NCBI GenBank assembly: GCA_023213395.1
Contig: CM041465.1
Coordinates: 113,715,741-113,779,740, forward strand
Direction of reading: 5' to 3'
Origin: Cycas panzhihuaensis
Lineage: Eukaryota > Cycadophyta
DNA length: 64,000 bases
Positions 21,227 to 32,460 of this stretch are shown here, one piece after another (position 1 is the stretch's first letter; each line of letters starts with the position of its first letter). Below the pieces are notes generated by a model. The model was not told where the DNA came from. It made no database searches and saw only the letters and a program-made list of their open reading frames with translations. A program made the position numbers and the translations under genes.

Positions 21227-22102
21227 ATGGAGAGCATAGTTTATTATAAACAACTATACACAAGTCATCATATTAAAGAGTCACAGTCTAATAACGGGAA
21301 GAAAAAGGAGCATGATGAGAAGAGATCTAACCATGTACATGCTGTTGTGTCCCATCCATGGTGACTGGATAATAAAGATGGATACTATGTGTTTGAGGTT
21401 GGAGAAAACATAACATCTGGATATAAGATTATTAGCAAACTAGGCGAAGGAACTTTTAGTAGAGTTTTAGATTGTTGGGATGGTTAAAATCAAGAGCATG
21501 TACCCATCAAGGTTATACGTAGTGAATGGCAATATGGTGTTGTAGCTATGACTGAAATTGACATTCTTCATAGGATAACAGAGTTTGATACCAATGGATC
21601 CCGGGGATGCCTGAAATTGAAGACTTTGTTTCATTATGGTGCCCATGTGTACATTGTTTGTGGAAAGCTTGGACCGAGTTTATACGATTTATTACGTAGA
21701 AACAATCATCACCCCTTATCTGTTGTTTTGATTTGGGAATTCACATGTTAGTTGTTGAAGGCTGTTGCATTCATTCATGAGCTCACTCTCTCACATACTG
21801 ATCTAAAGCCTGAGAACATTCTTCTTGTCTCCTTGGAATATGTGTATCTTCTTGACAAGAATTCTTTGGATCGTAAGAATTGTTATAAGTGCATTCCCTC
21901 ATCAAGTGCAATTAAACTCATAGATTTTGGTAATGCTACATTTGAGAACCAATACCATGGCAAGGTAGTTACCACAAGAGGATACCAAACACCTGAGGTG
22001 GTAATGGGTATTGGATGGAGTTATCCTCTCGATTTGTGGAGTGTTGGGTGCATTTTGGCTGAATTATTCTATGGAAATACCCTTTTTTCATATGGTTTTT
22101 AG
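21227..22102 (+). pseudogene. LAMMER/CLK-type (AFC-like) protein kinase, intronless and truncated
   Basis: One continuous frame of 291 codons with stops at codons 46 (TGA), 87 (TAA) and 175 (TAG) but no frameshift. Codons 1-43 are a Lys/His-rich N-terminus, then the catalytic domain: glycine loop 'GEGTFSRV' (73-80), 'PIKVIR' with the ATP-anchoring Lys 95, 'EKLGPSLYD'-like 'GKLGPSLYD', 'HTDLKPEN' (190-197; the Thr is typical of LAMMER kinases), 'IDFGNATFE' (Asp 233), 'TRGYQTPEVVMGIGWSYPLDLWSVGCIL'-type activation segment. It ends at 'NTLFSYGF', before the LAMMER box and the last subdomains. Plant AFC kinases phosphorylate SR splicing factors in the nucleus and their genes have many introns; none is seen here, so an mRNA origin is likely. 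The fragment directly abuts the L repeat. Confidence 0.88.
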
Positions 22103-22539
22103 GCTCTATATTAGCCTAATAAATATTTTGATTCTTAAATTAAAATGTTTTTTATCATGAGTTTGCTTATTTGATTGAAAAAAATAAATTGCCATTCTTT
22201 TCTTCATGGTACATCAACATCATGCCTAGAAACTAGTCTAATAACGACTATTTGGCTTTAGTCTCCTAACCAATAAGAAGATATAAATTGTTTTCTTGTA
22301 TATACAAAAGAAACCAAGGTTCAGGCCTTGTAAAATTTAAGTGGAAGCCATCTTCATCAAGACTATTCTCTATTTTTATCAACCACAAAGCTCTTTTAGC
22401 TTGTTTTCAAAAAAAACTCAATAAACTAGGCCCTTTCATAATGATCAACTTTACAAGGGAAAATAAGCATTCAATACCCAACCTTTTGTAGATTCATATG
22501 TAAGCAACTATGCATGAACATCCATTTCATGCATCGAGA
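22103..22539. other. Noncoding, nothing recognised
   Basis: AT-rich sequence after the kinase fragment. I see no kinase C-terminus, poly(A) tract or TSD. One 67-codon open stretch (22288-22491) has no recognisable motif and is probably chance. Confidence 0.6.
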
Positions 22540-24780
22540 TTGAAGAATTAAAGGGATAAGCAACTAACATAATTAGTAGATGTTGCAAGACAAACTTAAA
22601 GAGAAGATTATCTTCCTTTACAAGTATCTACATCATTTGAGATAGGAAATGGAGTGGTTGACAATGTGTTCCTACTAAAAAAAAATTCAATCAAGGATGG
22701 AGAAAGGGCTAAGCAGTAGAAATTTTTTGCAATGGTGAGAGAGTAGAAATTTATGAAATTTAAGCAAATAATTAGAAAAAATGAGACCCATAACTCTTGA
22801 ACACAGAGGTTAATTAAGAGAAACAAAATTCTTCAATCCCTAAAAGAAACAAATTTTATAAAACAACTCATTTTAAGCATCTTTGTAGTTCTAAATGGTT
22901 ATAAAATCAAGAATGTCTACTTTTGACAATATATAGTTCTTTAAAAAGTCTTTTTCTTAGGTTAAGGGAGCATCCCCTAATATTCCAACAAATAATATAA
23001 AATCCCATTCATAAAAAGAGAAGAAAGAAAAGCAATTTCCAATGAAGGACTTCCATATTAACTTTTAGATAGTCATCTTCTTCTACTAATGGGTTAGCTA
23101 CAAGGAGGGAGTAAGCTTATGTAATACTTGTAAGAGGGAATCTACAAATGCATCTTCAATAAGGAGCTTCAACCATAGACAAGCCTAGTTTGTTAAGAGA
23201 TCGAGTAGGATGATTAAATATAAGAGTACTATAGTGAAATAAAATTTTTAGGTTAGATTGTAGAAGAGGGATTATTATGGGTTATCCATAAAATTGAGTT
23301 TTTAACTATTGGGGAATTAAGTTGACGATGTGCTTTCAGTTTCAAATCTAAGATCAACTTGACAAATTAGGTGATATTCCATGATCTTAGAGTTCATTAA
23401 TTTAAGGAGATGATCTACAATGGGAATTTGTGAGGACTTAAACTACCAATTTTCAACTAAGTATATAAATTTTGTTCATTTTATGCATTTATTTATCCTA
23501 TGTAAGGTAGTATTTTATTTCCTTCTCCACCGAGTATGAGAATGCACCACTTTTGGTTTACTAGGTTATTTAGTATATTTATGACATATTTGTCCTACAT
23601 TAGGATATAAGGTATTGTCTCTTTCTTCTGACATCTTGGTCAATGTAATTTCTATATTATTTATTTATTTATTGTAGAATGCAAAAGTAGTCAAACTATT
23701 CATATGCATAATACATATGAGGGAACACATGATATGAATGAGGAAAAAAAGGGGGGGTATCATTGTAAGGCAAGGATCATTACAAATTCAAATATTTATG
23801 AATTTACCCTGCTTATGAAATCTTGCCAATCAAAATAAGGACCACTTGTTGGGAGTCCTTATTACATTCTTTCAAGGTTTATTGAGGATTAACTCAAAAG
23901 AGTGTCTTTTTGCTATGAAAGCTTTGAAGTACCATTTCTTAAATGGAAAATTAATATAGATGATATGCCTAGAGTAATATTTGGGAATCACTTGTGCTTC
24001 TATACCTGATGTGTCATGTACATTATCTTAATATTATGAATGCACAAATCTAAGGAACGAAAAGGGATTATATAATTTATATTTACCTATTCAATTTTAT
24101 ATACTTTCAATCCTAATTCATATGTCTTTAAGTGATTTATATATTAGATTGTGTTTTCTTTAGGTAGTTTTAGTTATAGCCTATCAGTTTGTATTTTCAT
24201 TACCTTTCCCACTTCCCACTAACATTTTCTATGTTTTCATTCTTAATTTTTTTAACAACCTGAGACCACCTTCATTATGATTAAATAATGATTTATGGAT
24301 GAGCAACATCAATAAGATATTTAACATCATCGCCACAGGTTTAGAACTTCTACTCACCTACTTCCCATTACTCCCTGACTAGAAATCAACATTGAAGACA
24401 TTATTAGTAGCCATATCCAATGTCTTCACCACTGTCCATTTCCATTTAAAGTAAATTATTTATTGCAAAGAGTTGACCACATGAGAGGGAATGAGAAGAA
24501 ATAAGAGAAGTAAAAGAAAAACTTGCACATTAAAAAATAATCAAATTTGTATGATTTTACTAATAATATTTTATAAACATATATATTTTTTAATTTTTTA
24601 AAGACCATTTTTATTTATTTTTATGATTGTTTTTAGTTAAATTATTTTTAAGAAGGTGGAGTTTTTTATTTCCATTTTAGTCTAGTGAACATTAAATTAT
24701 AAAAATTAATTTTTTTACCATTAGTTTTTATATTTGGTTGAAAATAATCTTAGAATTGAAAATGTAATCTATAAACGACA
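22540..24780. repeat. Gypsy-associated noncoding repeat R, copy 1
   Basis: Member of a dispersed AT-rich family whose landmarks recur in the same order at 25060-25780 plus 34353-36120, at 40286-42560 and at 51140-52460. Shared landmarks are 'GGAAATGGAGT', 'GTAGAAATTTAT', 'AGAGCCATAAC', 'GGTTATCCATAAA' and a TATA-bearing block ('ATATAAATTTTGTTC') followed by 'TTTATTTATCCTATGTAAGG'. The 51140-52460 copy lies just 5' of gypsy element G2, so the family may be its LTR and flanking leader. No reading frame is preserved. Confidence 0.65.
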
Positions 24781-25059
24781 TTGAATGGTGAGTTAAAGAT
24801 AAATCAATAAAATACAAGTAAGATGAAGTATCTATACAAATGAATACCATACATGGAGAATTGATAAAAACTTGATTAGAGAGAATAAAAAGGTAAATAC
24901 TTATAGTACATGCTCACCATTAGTGAGAAAACCCCATTGGTCAACTTAGAGGTGGCATACATCTTTAGGTGGCCCACAACATCTAATATAAAATTATAAA
25001 TAAATAGAGAGAGCTTAGATAGGGTTAATATCTGTAATTCAGTATTACACCCAATAAAT
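24781..25059. other. Noncoding, nothing recognised
   Basis: AT-rich spacer between two R-family copies, with no gene or repeat boundary that I can define. Confidence 0.5.
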
Positions 25060-25780
25060 AATAAAATGTCATTCTTTACTTGAGAGTACATAAATTTCTT
25101 ACTTAGAAATTAATTTAAGGGATAAACAACTAACTAAATGAGGAGATGTTACATAATAGACTTGAAGAGAAGATGACCTTCCTTGAAAATATATTCCTAT
25201 TAAAATATTTAATCAAGGATGGAAAGAAGATAATGGAGTAGAAATTTATATGGAAGGCTAAAGAGTGGAAATTTATTAAATTTAAAAAAGTGATTTGGCA
25301 AATTAAGAGCCATAACACTTGGAGCCCAGAGGGTAATTAAATAAAACAAAATTCTTTAACCCCTGAAAGAAATAAAGAGTATAGGACAACATACTTTCAA
25401 CATATCTATATTTTCATATAGTTAACAGACCAAGAATCTCTAATTTTGATAATATATAATTCTTTAAAATTCCTTTTGTTATGGTAATGGAGTATCCACT
25501 ATCATTCCAGGAAAGGATCTAAAGTTACATTCATAAAAAGAGAAGGAAGAAAAGCAATCACTAATGAAGATGGACTTCCGTAATAAGATACTTATATAGT
25601 ACTTGTAATATGGAACTTACAAATGCATCTTAATTAGGAGGCTTCCATCATATCTAAGGCAAGTCTATAAAGTGATTAAGGAATGGGATTAAATATAAAA
25701 GGATTATAGTGAAGTAAGCCTTTTAGGTTAGATTCTAAAAGAGGGGTAATAGAACTCTAAGTGTTTTATGTGCTAAAAAA
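25060..25780. repeat. Gypsy-associated repeat R, copy 2, left part
   Basis: Same landmark order as 22540-23270, interrupted at 25780 by element E and continuing at 34353. The uninterrupted site is seen in the related copy at about 51765-51800. Confidence 0.7.
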
Positions 25781-25820
25781 TGTTGGGAATAATCCCAATG
25801 TATGTGCACTAGAGCGCTTA

Positions 25821-25850
25821 GGGCCCCTCAAAGCCACCTTTGAGGGCCCC
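25821..25850. other. Inverted repeat in the E LTR upstream of the TATA box
   Basis: Arms GGGCCCCTCAAAG and CTTTGAGGGCCCC pair at 12 of 13 positions around CCAC. The 3' LTR copy at 34061-34090 keeps the structure with one arm change. Confidence 0.7.
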
Positions 25851-25995
25851 TAGGGCACCTTGAGCCTTTCAATAGCCGCCCGGACCGACGACTCATGTGA
25901 GGTACGTATCACCGTTATTTATTTTTAATATTTTTTTAAACTAACCTTAATTGTTGTCTGTTAGGGTGATGGCGCCCGACGCCTCCCCGAATTCT

Positions 25996-26006
25996 CTATT
26001 TAAGGG
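25996..26006 (+). promoter_or_regulatory. TATA-like box of the E LTR
   Basis: CTATTTAAGG, about 110 bp before the LTR end, the expected place for the promoter that makes the genomic RNA. It is present in both LTRs. Confidence 0.55.
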
Positions 26007-26117
26007 TTGGGAATACCTCCCTGGTGTTTATTAACACCGCCACTCTATTGGAAATTGCCGTTGTACTCAAGATGAGAACGTCGTGATGTCCTGCTCTGCT
26101 CCTCCGGCTCCATCATC

Positions 26118-26130
26118 TGGTATCAGAGCC
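26118..26130 (+). other. Primer-binding site of element E
   Basis: TGGTATCAGAGCC, two bases after the LTR. It is a perfect initiator tRNA-Met type site. Confidence 0.93.
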
Positions 26131-27400
26131 ACGGTGATGCTATTATCTATTTTCTGGTTTTAGTTGCTCAAATGTCTGGCGAAACATATCTATATGACTG
26201 CTCGTTGAGATTCTGGCGAGCTCACCTATCCGCTGGAGAAGACGAATCTGGATTTCATCCACTGTGGAGAAAGTTCTCCCGCTCAGAAGTTTGCTCTCCA
26301 TACGGAAACTAGGTTCTTCGTTTCCTTTTATTTTTCAACATATAAATAAATATTTTGATATATACTTTACTGTTTTATGTGCTTGATAGATTCTGCCATT
26401 ATATTATTCATTATTCACTTTATACCTATTGTCTCCTTGCATCATTTGCCCCCCGTGTGAAGGCATTTGTCTCCTTGCATCATTTGCCCCCGTGAAGGCA
26501 TTAGCCAGCTAGCTATCCAGCCTGCACTATTAACACTCTATTAACAATCTCTTTGTGTACTCTCCGTGTGCCTGCGTCGTTCGGGCTCTTGCCTCTCTGT
26601 CTTGAGGCTCCCGTCTCTCTGTCTTTGCGTGCATCGGCGCACAGTCTTCAGGCTCCCGTTCCTCTGAGTTAGCCTCTCTGTTCTTCCCCCCTGGTTATCT
26701 CTGGCGTTCTTCCATCCCTGTCTGCCTTCGTTTATTCGTCTCACCCTACCGCATATCGCCTCGCCTATCGCCCTGCCATCCGCGCACCCTTCCTGTCAGT
26801 TAAATCTGCTTTCGCCTCTCGCCCTGCGCATTCGGCCTCCGCCCCTTCTTTGATTGTATAATACACAGTCCGTTTGATCCGTCCGGATCCGCGTTATAAA
26901 TCGCTCGCTCTTCGGTTAATTTGATCCATCCGGATCCGCTTTTATACACGCCATTAATTATAAATTGCCTTGTATTAATTATATGCTTATATTCATTGTA
27001 TCACTCTCACCTTTGCTCTGTTTTATCACCGTTTACCTCTACCGTTTTATCACTCAGCTTGCGTCTGAGCCAATCTTGGCCTACGTCGCTGAGTCTCAGG
27101 GTTACCTTAGCCTGGAGTTCGCACGCTGCACCTTTGTCATTGGCTTCATTAACCGTCTTCGTCTCAACGCCCTTTGTTATTGGCTTTATTATATATTCAT
27201 TTGTTCATTCGTTGCGTCGGTGATCTTCGTCTCATCGCATCGCAGCTATTCTATCAGCGCGTAATCACCTTTGATTATATTGCGTTGAATCGCTATATTT
27301 ATCGCCCCGCGTGCTGCCTTTAAATTGGCTTTGTGCGAGGGGCGTCTTCATTAATATTTATGGGCAAAATCGCCTTTGATTATATTGCTTTGTTAATTAT
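26131..27400 (+). other. E leader, CpG-rich and pyrimidine-rich block
   Basis: From about 26440 to 27360 the leader is rich in C, T and CpG, unlike the AT-rich window around it. It contains direct repeats: a unit of about 35 bp twice (26429-26465 and 26467-26500), 'GGCTCCCGT' blocks near 26606 and 26651, and 'TTTGATCC.TCCGGATCCGC' twice (about 26872 and 26920). Two overlapping open stretches of about 100 codons (26921-27264) look Leu/Ser/Phe-rich by composition and match no family I know. Probably noncoding. Confidence 0.6.
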
Positions 27401-29220
27401 ATTTGCCTTGTAAATCGCCTTTGTTTGCATTTATTGTGTTTTGCTTTCATTCATTACGTCTTGTGCATTTATTCATTACATTTGCGTCTTCATCATTAAA
27501 TCTATTTATTATATATTTTTTAAATCTGATTATTATATGTTCTTTAAAAAATTCAGTTTTTAAAAGATTATTTTGTGTTTTAAACTCGACGAGCGAGTTC
27601 ACCCTCCTGGCATTGGAGGTTTACATTATCGGCGGTCTTGGGTTCAATCCCAGCGCAGTCCATCTTCAGACGCTTTTTAATAAGTGTTTTTCAATTTTAA
27701 ACTCTATTTTTTTTTTTTTTAATTATTTTTCTATAGAGTTATTAGCACTTTTGTGGCCATAACTTTTGTCTGGCTCATCGGTTTCAGACGAAACCTACGT
27801 CATTCGATCAGAAATTTTCCGTACACCAATTTCGACTGGTCATAAGACCAATTTGGTGCCCATTTGACCTTGTTTCGACCTTCCCAACATTGGACTCTTA
27901 AAATTTCAGCAATTTTTTCATTTTTAACAAAATCGGTTTTAGAACTGGCTGTCATTTATTTCTGGTAAACTGTTTTGTGCTCAAATTTTCTCTATAGTGA
28001 TCTATGTCATATAGACTCTAATACCCACCTGTTACTTTAATTTTTTGACTTCATTTTCATTGATATTTTAATCTATGAAATAAGAAATTTAGTTGTTTTT
28101 GCCTGTTTCTTGAACATTCTTCGTAAAGACACTTGTTACATTTTTTACTATAACTTTTGTATTTTTTATCAGATTTCAATTCCGTCAGCTTCGTTGGGAA
28201 GCTGACTCATTTCTCTTCAGTGTGATATATGTTTCTATATATTTTGACATATTTTTCTTATATTTCAAATCAGTCAAAGTTGAGGTATCTTATTGGCCTA
28301 AATCTACTATTTTTTACACCTGTTTAATATATTTTTCAAAAATTTTCAAGTGGAAGAACATTAATTACTTTATCAATAATATTTGATTATTTGTTCAACT
28401 TTTCTAAGGGTTAATTAGTATTTTTATGCAATTTTTGCATACCCTGCTCCTATTAGGCTCCATAAGGAGGTTCATATCTTTGCATTATTCAAAACGTGAC
28501 TTATTGGTATCCATTTTTAAAACTATTTGTTTCATTGGATTCATACCACATCAATCTACATATTGGTAAAATTTTAAGCAATTCTGACCTTATTCAATAT
28601 AGTTTTCAATCTGTTAAAGTTGAGCATATATATACATCCTAACAAGCTTGTCTTCTTTCAAAAATTGTAAAAAAAATTCTAGTTCATATTGATCATTTGT
28701 TCAAGTTCCTGCTTGATCTTTCTACAAGCACTTTACATTATTTTGAACAAGCATTTGTTTATAAGGTAATATATAAAAGTTGTTCTTATATAAAAAGGAA
28801 AGTTTTTATATTGAAGTTTTACATTACTCATTTGAGGAATTAGCACCTTTTGAAAACTATTTATTCTCAAAAGTTTATTTCAAGTCTTGCATAAGTGAAA
28901 AGTTTTTTTAAGGTTGTTTTCAACGCATCATTACTTTCTTATTAATCATTATACTTTTGTATCAAAGTTGTTGAAAAATATCATCTTTCTTGCACTTATA
29001 AAAGGAAAATTGCATTTTTTTTCTAAAAGGCATATTACATTTGTTTGAATGACATTATATTTTTTTTGAAAAAAAATAAAAAGAGTTTTTTTTGTAAAAG
29101 TTTTCATTTCATCTTGCTTAGAGCATTTTTTACATTATCGAAAAGAAATTTTCTTTTCTAAGCAAGACCACATTGCTAAATAGATTAGTTTTCACATTAA
29201 ATAAGATAATCCGAATTGAA
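27401..29220 (+). other. E leader, AT-rich middle part
   Basis: Long AT-rich noncoding stretch with T-runs. A tRNA B-box-like string, GGTTCAATCC, lies at 27641-27650 in the short hairpin TGGG/CCCA, but the loop is one base short of a true T-loop and no A box or acceptor stem is convincing. No gene seen. Confidence 0.5.
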
Positions 29221-29640
29221 CCACACTTTTTCCACCTTGCAAGGGGCAGTTAGGACCCTGAAGTTACCACCACTTTGCGTTAATCGGCCTACTCATATTG
29301 GATGAGGACAGCCATTAGCTATCAGGTGTATACGGTGGCAGGCTGAGGTGCAGAACCTTTTCATTTTATGGTGTTTGGAGACCAAGGCTAGACCTGGAGA
29401 GGGTGAGTGCCTTGGTTCGAGAACCTTCACCGCTAGATCTGTCGTTAGGCATAAATCCGGCGCAGGTGGACCAACAATTCAGGGGGGTGTCAAAGCCTTC
29501 TTAGCAGCCCACGTACTGAGGTATATAGAGCCTAGCACTCCGTACCGGTATAAAGGGTCCCTGTTTTGCCATCTGTGGGCAGGCGCCATTGACAGAATAG
29601 CAACCGAAGGTTGCCCGGAAGAAACATAAACTTAGAGCCT
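29221..29640 (+). other. E leader, GC-rich structured block before gag
   Basis: About 420 bp of balanced base composition between AT-rich flanks. Small stems are visible: GCAACC/GGTTGC around GAA (29600-29614), and GGTTC/GAACC nested inside GGTGA/TCACC (29402-29431). One 93-codon open stretch (29348-29629) spans it, but its predicted protein resembles nothing I recognise. Position, just before gag, suits an RNA packaging or translation-control element. That role is inferred only from position and structure. Confidence 0.5.
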
Positions 29641-29797
29641 AGTAGCCTTTCTAGGTCCTAGTTCATTTATTCAAACTTTTGAAAACCTTGGGATATATAT
29701 TTGAAAATAATTTCTTTCATTTAAGTTCTTTTAAATTTTTTACATTCAAATGTTTTTGTTATTGCATTTATCACATTTTATACAACTTTAATTTAAA

Positions 29798-31196
29798 ATG
29801 GCGTCTAGTTTTGGGAATATGATTATTCCTAAATTTGATGGAAATAATTTTCTTAACTAGAGTAGGAGGATGAGGCCCATCCTCATAGCAAATGAAATGT
29901 GGGATATAGTAAAAACTGGTTACAATGACTTAGGATCAAATCCATCTGATACTGAAAAAGCTATGTACAAAGAAAATGTCAAAAAAGATAATGAAGCATT
30001 AGCTCTTATTTTTTGCGCATTGGAAGATAATGTTTTCCCACGAGTTAGTGAATCCATTAAGTCCAAAGAGGCTTGGGATACTTTACAACTTATATCTGAA
30101 GGGCGTCCTCTAAACTACAAAACTTAAGAAGTAAGTTCGAAAATTTACGTATGATGCCTCATGAATCAATAAGCGAATTTATGACCAAGATTCAAGATAT
30201 AGTTAACCAAATGAGGTCCCTTGGGGACACCTTAAGAACAAAGAGTAGTTGAACAAATCCTTGATGTGTAGGAGTAGTTAGGCGTTTGAAATGGCGACTA
30301 CTAGTATTAGTGTATCTAAGGACCTAAGTACCCTCAAAATAGAACAACTTCTCGCTATGCTCATGTCCATAGAAGAGCAGCAAGCTGCCAATGAAACCTT
30401 AGAACATGCCTTTGCTACAAAGGCCAACATTCAACCTAATCCTCAAGATGGCACTTCAAAACAAAACGAATCTCCTCTAAGGCGAAAAGATGAAAACCCT
30501 AGAAATGAAACTAGACAAAATCATCCACGATACCAAGCTCCTCATAATAGACAAGGACGACCCCCACAACATGAAAACTCTCTAAGACATTCGAACACTC
30601 AAAGAAATCTAAACCAACGAAGACAAGTTGAAAATCATTCTTGTTGTCCTCATTGTCATGGGAACCCACAACCTTCTAGAACACCTCAAAACTATCGTGA
30701 CCAACCAAGAAATAATCATACTCAATTCTATGAGGAAAGGGGGAGACCCTTCAACTTTGATCGCTCTCCACCAAGGAATCAAAATTTTAGTTATGGAAAA
30801 AGAGATCAACTATATTGCACTTATTGTCGTAGAAATGGTCACACTCAAGATAAGTGTTTTTCAAAACATGGACCACCCTCTAGAGGACATGTGCCAAATA
30901 CATCAGAATCTAAAATCAACAATAGGTTATTTCTATCTAGTTTTTCAGCCCAAGAAGAAGAGGATGATAGTTGGTACATTGATTCTGGTTGTTCTACCCA
31001 CATGACCCATAAAGAACAATTATTTCACACTTTGGATACAAATAAGAAAGGGTCTATTATGTTTGGAGACAACACTTCTCACCAATCGATTAGAAAAGGT
31101 AACATTGCCTTATTGACTGATAATGGTGAATATAAATATTTAAATGCCATTCTATATGTCCTTGCTTTAAGGAAAAACTTACTATCAGTAGGATAG
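29798..31196 (+). pseudogene. Element E gag with zinc knuckle, and protease
   Basis: Starts at ATG 29798 ('MASSFGNMIIPKFDGNNFLN'), then TAG at 29858. The UBN2-type gag core continues to 30127 ('MWDIVKTGYND', 'NEALALIFCALEDNVFPRV', 'SKEAWDTL'), followed by a frameshifted gap (30128-30290). A 301-codon open block (30291-31196) holds an Asn/Arg/Pro-rich stretch, the CCHC zinc knuckle 'CTYCRRNGHTQDKC' with all ligands, and the protease active site 'WYIDSGCSTHMT'. It ends at TAG 31194, probably a mutated sense codon because pol homology continues in frame. Gag forms the particle and binds RNA. Confidence 0.92.
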
Positions 31197-32460
31197 ATGA
31201 TGGGACAAGACTATAAAATAATTTTTGACAACAGCGAATGTGTCATCAAAGACAAACGACAAAATGAAGCTATTGTTGCTAGGGGTATCATGACTAAAGA
31301 TCGTTTATTTAAACTTACTATCACCCCCTCAGATACATATGCCCTTAGAACCACAACTACTATGGATAGTAACCTATGGCATCGACGTTTCGGTCACCTT
31401 AATTATACCAGTTTAGCCCTTATGAAAAGATTAGATATGGTTAATGGCTTGCCCCCTATTGATGTTAATAAAGAGTTGTGTGAGGGATGCCTTCTTGGAA
31501 AATGCCATAGAGAAAGTTTTCCAGACTTTAGCCATCGGGCATCTGCCCCTCTTCAACTAGTATACACAGATATTTGTGGCCCAATGGCCACTCCCTCATA
31601 GCGGTGCCAAATATTTCCTTACATTTATTGATGACTTTACAAGAAAGACTTGGGCGTTCTTTCTCAAATACAAATCTGATGCTTTTGACCACTTTGTTGA
31701 CTTCAAAACCTTCGTTGAGCGCCAAAGTGGATATCATATCCTCTCCTTAAGATCAGATAATGTGGGAGAATTTACCTCTAATATCTTCAAGGATTACTGT
31801 ATCCAACATGGGATTAGGCGACAATATACCAACCTCTACACCCCACAACAAAATGGTGTGTGAAGGAAAAATAGAACTATCGTAGAAATGGCACGTTGTA
31901 TGCTTAAAGATAAAAACTTAGGCCATGAATTTTGGGTCAAGCGATCCATACCGCATGACTACTTACTTAATCGATGTTCTACAAAAGCGGTTAGGGGAAG
32001 ACACGGAAGAAGCATGGACAGGTTATAAACCTAGTATCCGTCACCTTAAGGTATTTGGCTGTTTAGCCTATGCCCACATTCCTGACCAAAGAAGAACCAA
32101 ATTAGATGATCATAGTTTAAAATGTATCTTTATTGGATATAGTGAATCATCAAAATCTTACAAAGTTTATAATCCCAAATCCTGAAAAGTTATACTGAGT
32201 AGGGATGTCAAATTTCAAGAAGACACCTACTATCAAAATAATCACGAACAACAGAAGGACATTACCATTAAGTTTAATGCATCAAATACATCCAAATATG
32301 TGCCACCTATGTGGAGAAACTCTCCGGAAACTACTAGGGAAACAACATCACCTCAACCACCATCACAACCACTACCCAAATGGGTTCAACGCAACCATGA
32401 CTTAGGACATATATTAGATACCAATTGAAGATCTACACGTTCACACAAAGTTAACTTTAC
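31197..32460 (+). pseudogene. Element E pre-integrase domain and integrase
   Basis: The pre-integrase block reads 'LWHRRFGHLNYTSLALMKRL' and 'CEGCLLGKCHRESFP' (31366-31520), an intact zinc-binding signature. The integrase core follows in a second frame (31600-31863): 'FLTFIDDFTRKTWAF' (Asp), 'SLRSDNVGEFTSN' (Asp), 'TPQQNGV' then a stop just before the catalytic Glu segment 'KNRTIVEMARCML' (31862-31911), where the Arg-Glu pair usual here reads Arg-Lys. 'LKVFGCLAYAHIPDQRR', 'LDDHSLKCIFIGYSES' (32041-32160) is the C-terminal signature. At least three frame breaks. Confidence 0.92.

Larger units (their letters stand above)
25781..26115 (+). repeat. 5' LTR of element E
   Basis: 335 bp, TGTTGGGAATAATCCC to CTCCATCA. 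It contains a TATA-like box (CTATTTAAGG, near 25996-26006) and a 13-bp near-perfect inverted repeat at 25821-25850. It is richer in CpG than the surroundings. Confidence 0.94.

Noticed and set aside
26921-27264. Two overlapping open stretches of about 100 codons in the E leader
   Set aside because: Hydrophobic, Leu/Ser-rich translations in two frames of a pyrimidine-rich region, without any motif. Composition alone explains them.
27603-27660. tRNA gene
   Set aside because: Only a partial B box with a short loop; no acceptor stem, anticodon arm or A box could be drawn.
29348-29629. 93-codon open stretch before E gag
   Set aside because: Lies in the GC-balanced structured block; no recognisable domain. 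More likely open by chance because the block is poor in TA-rich stops.
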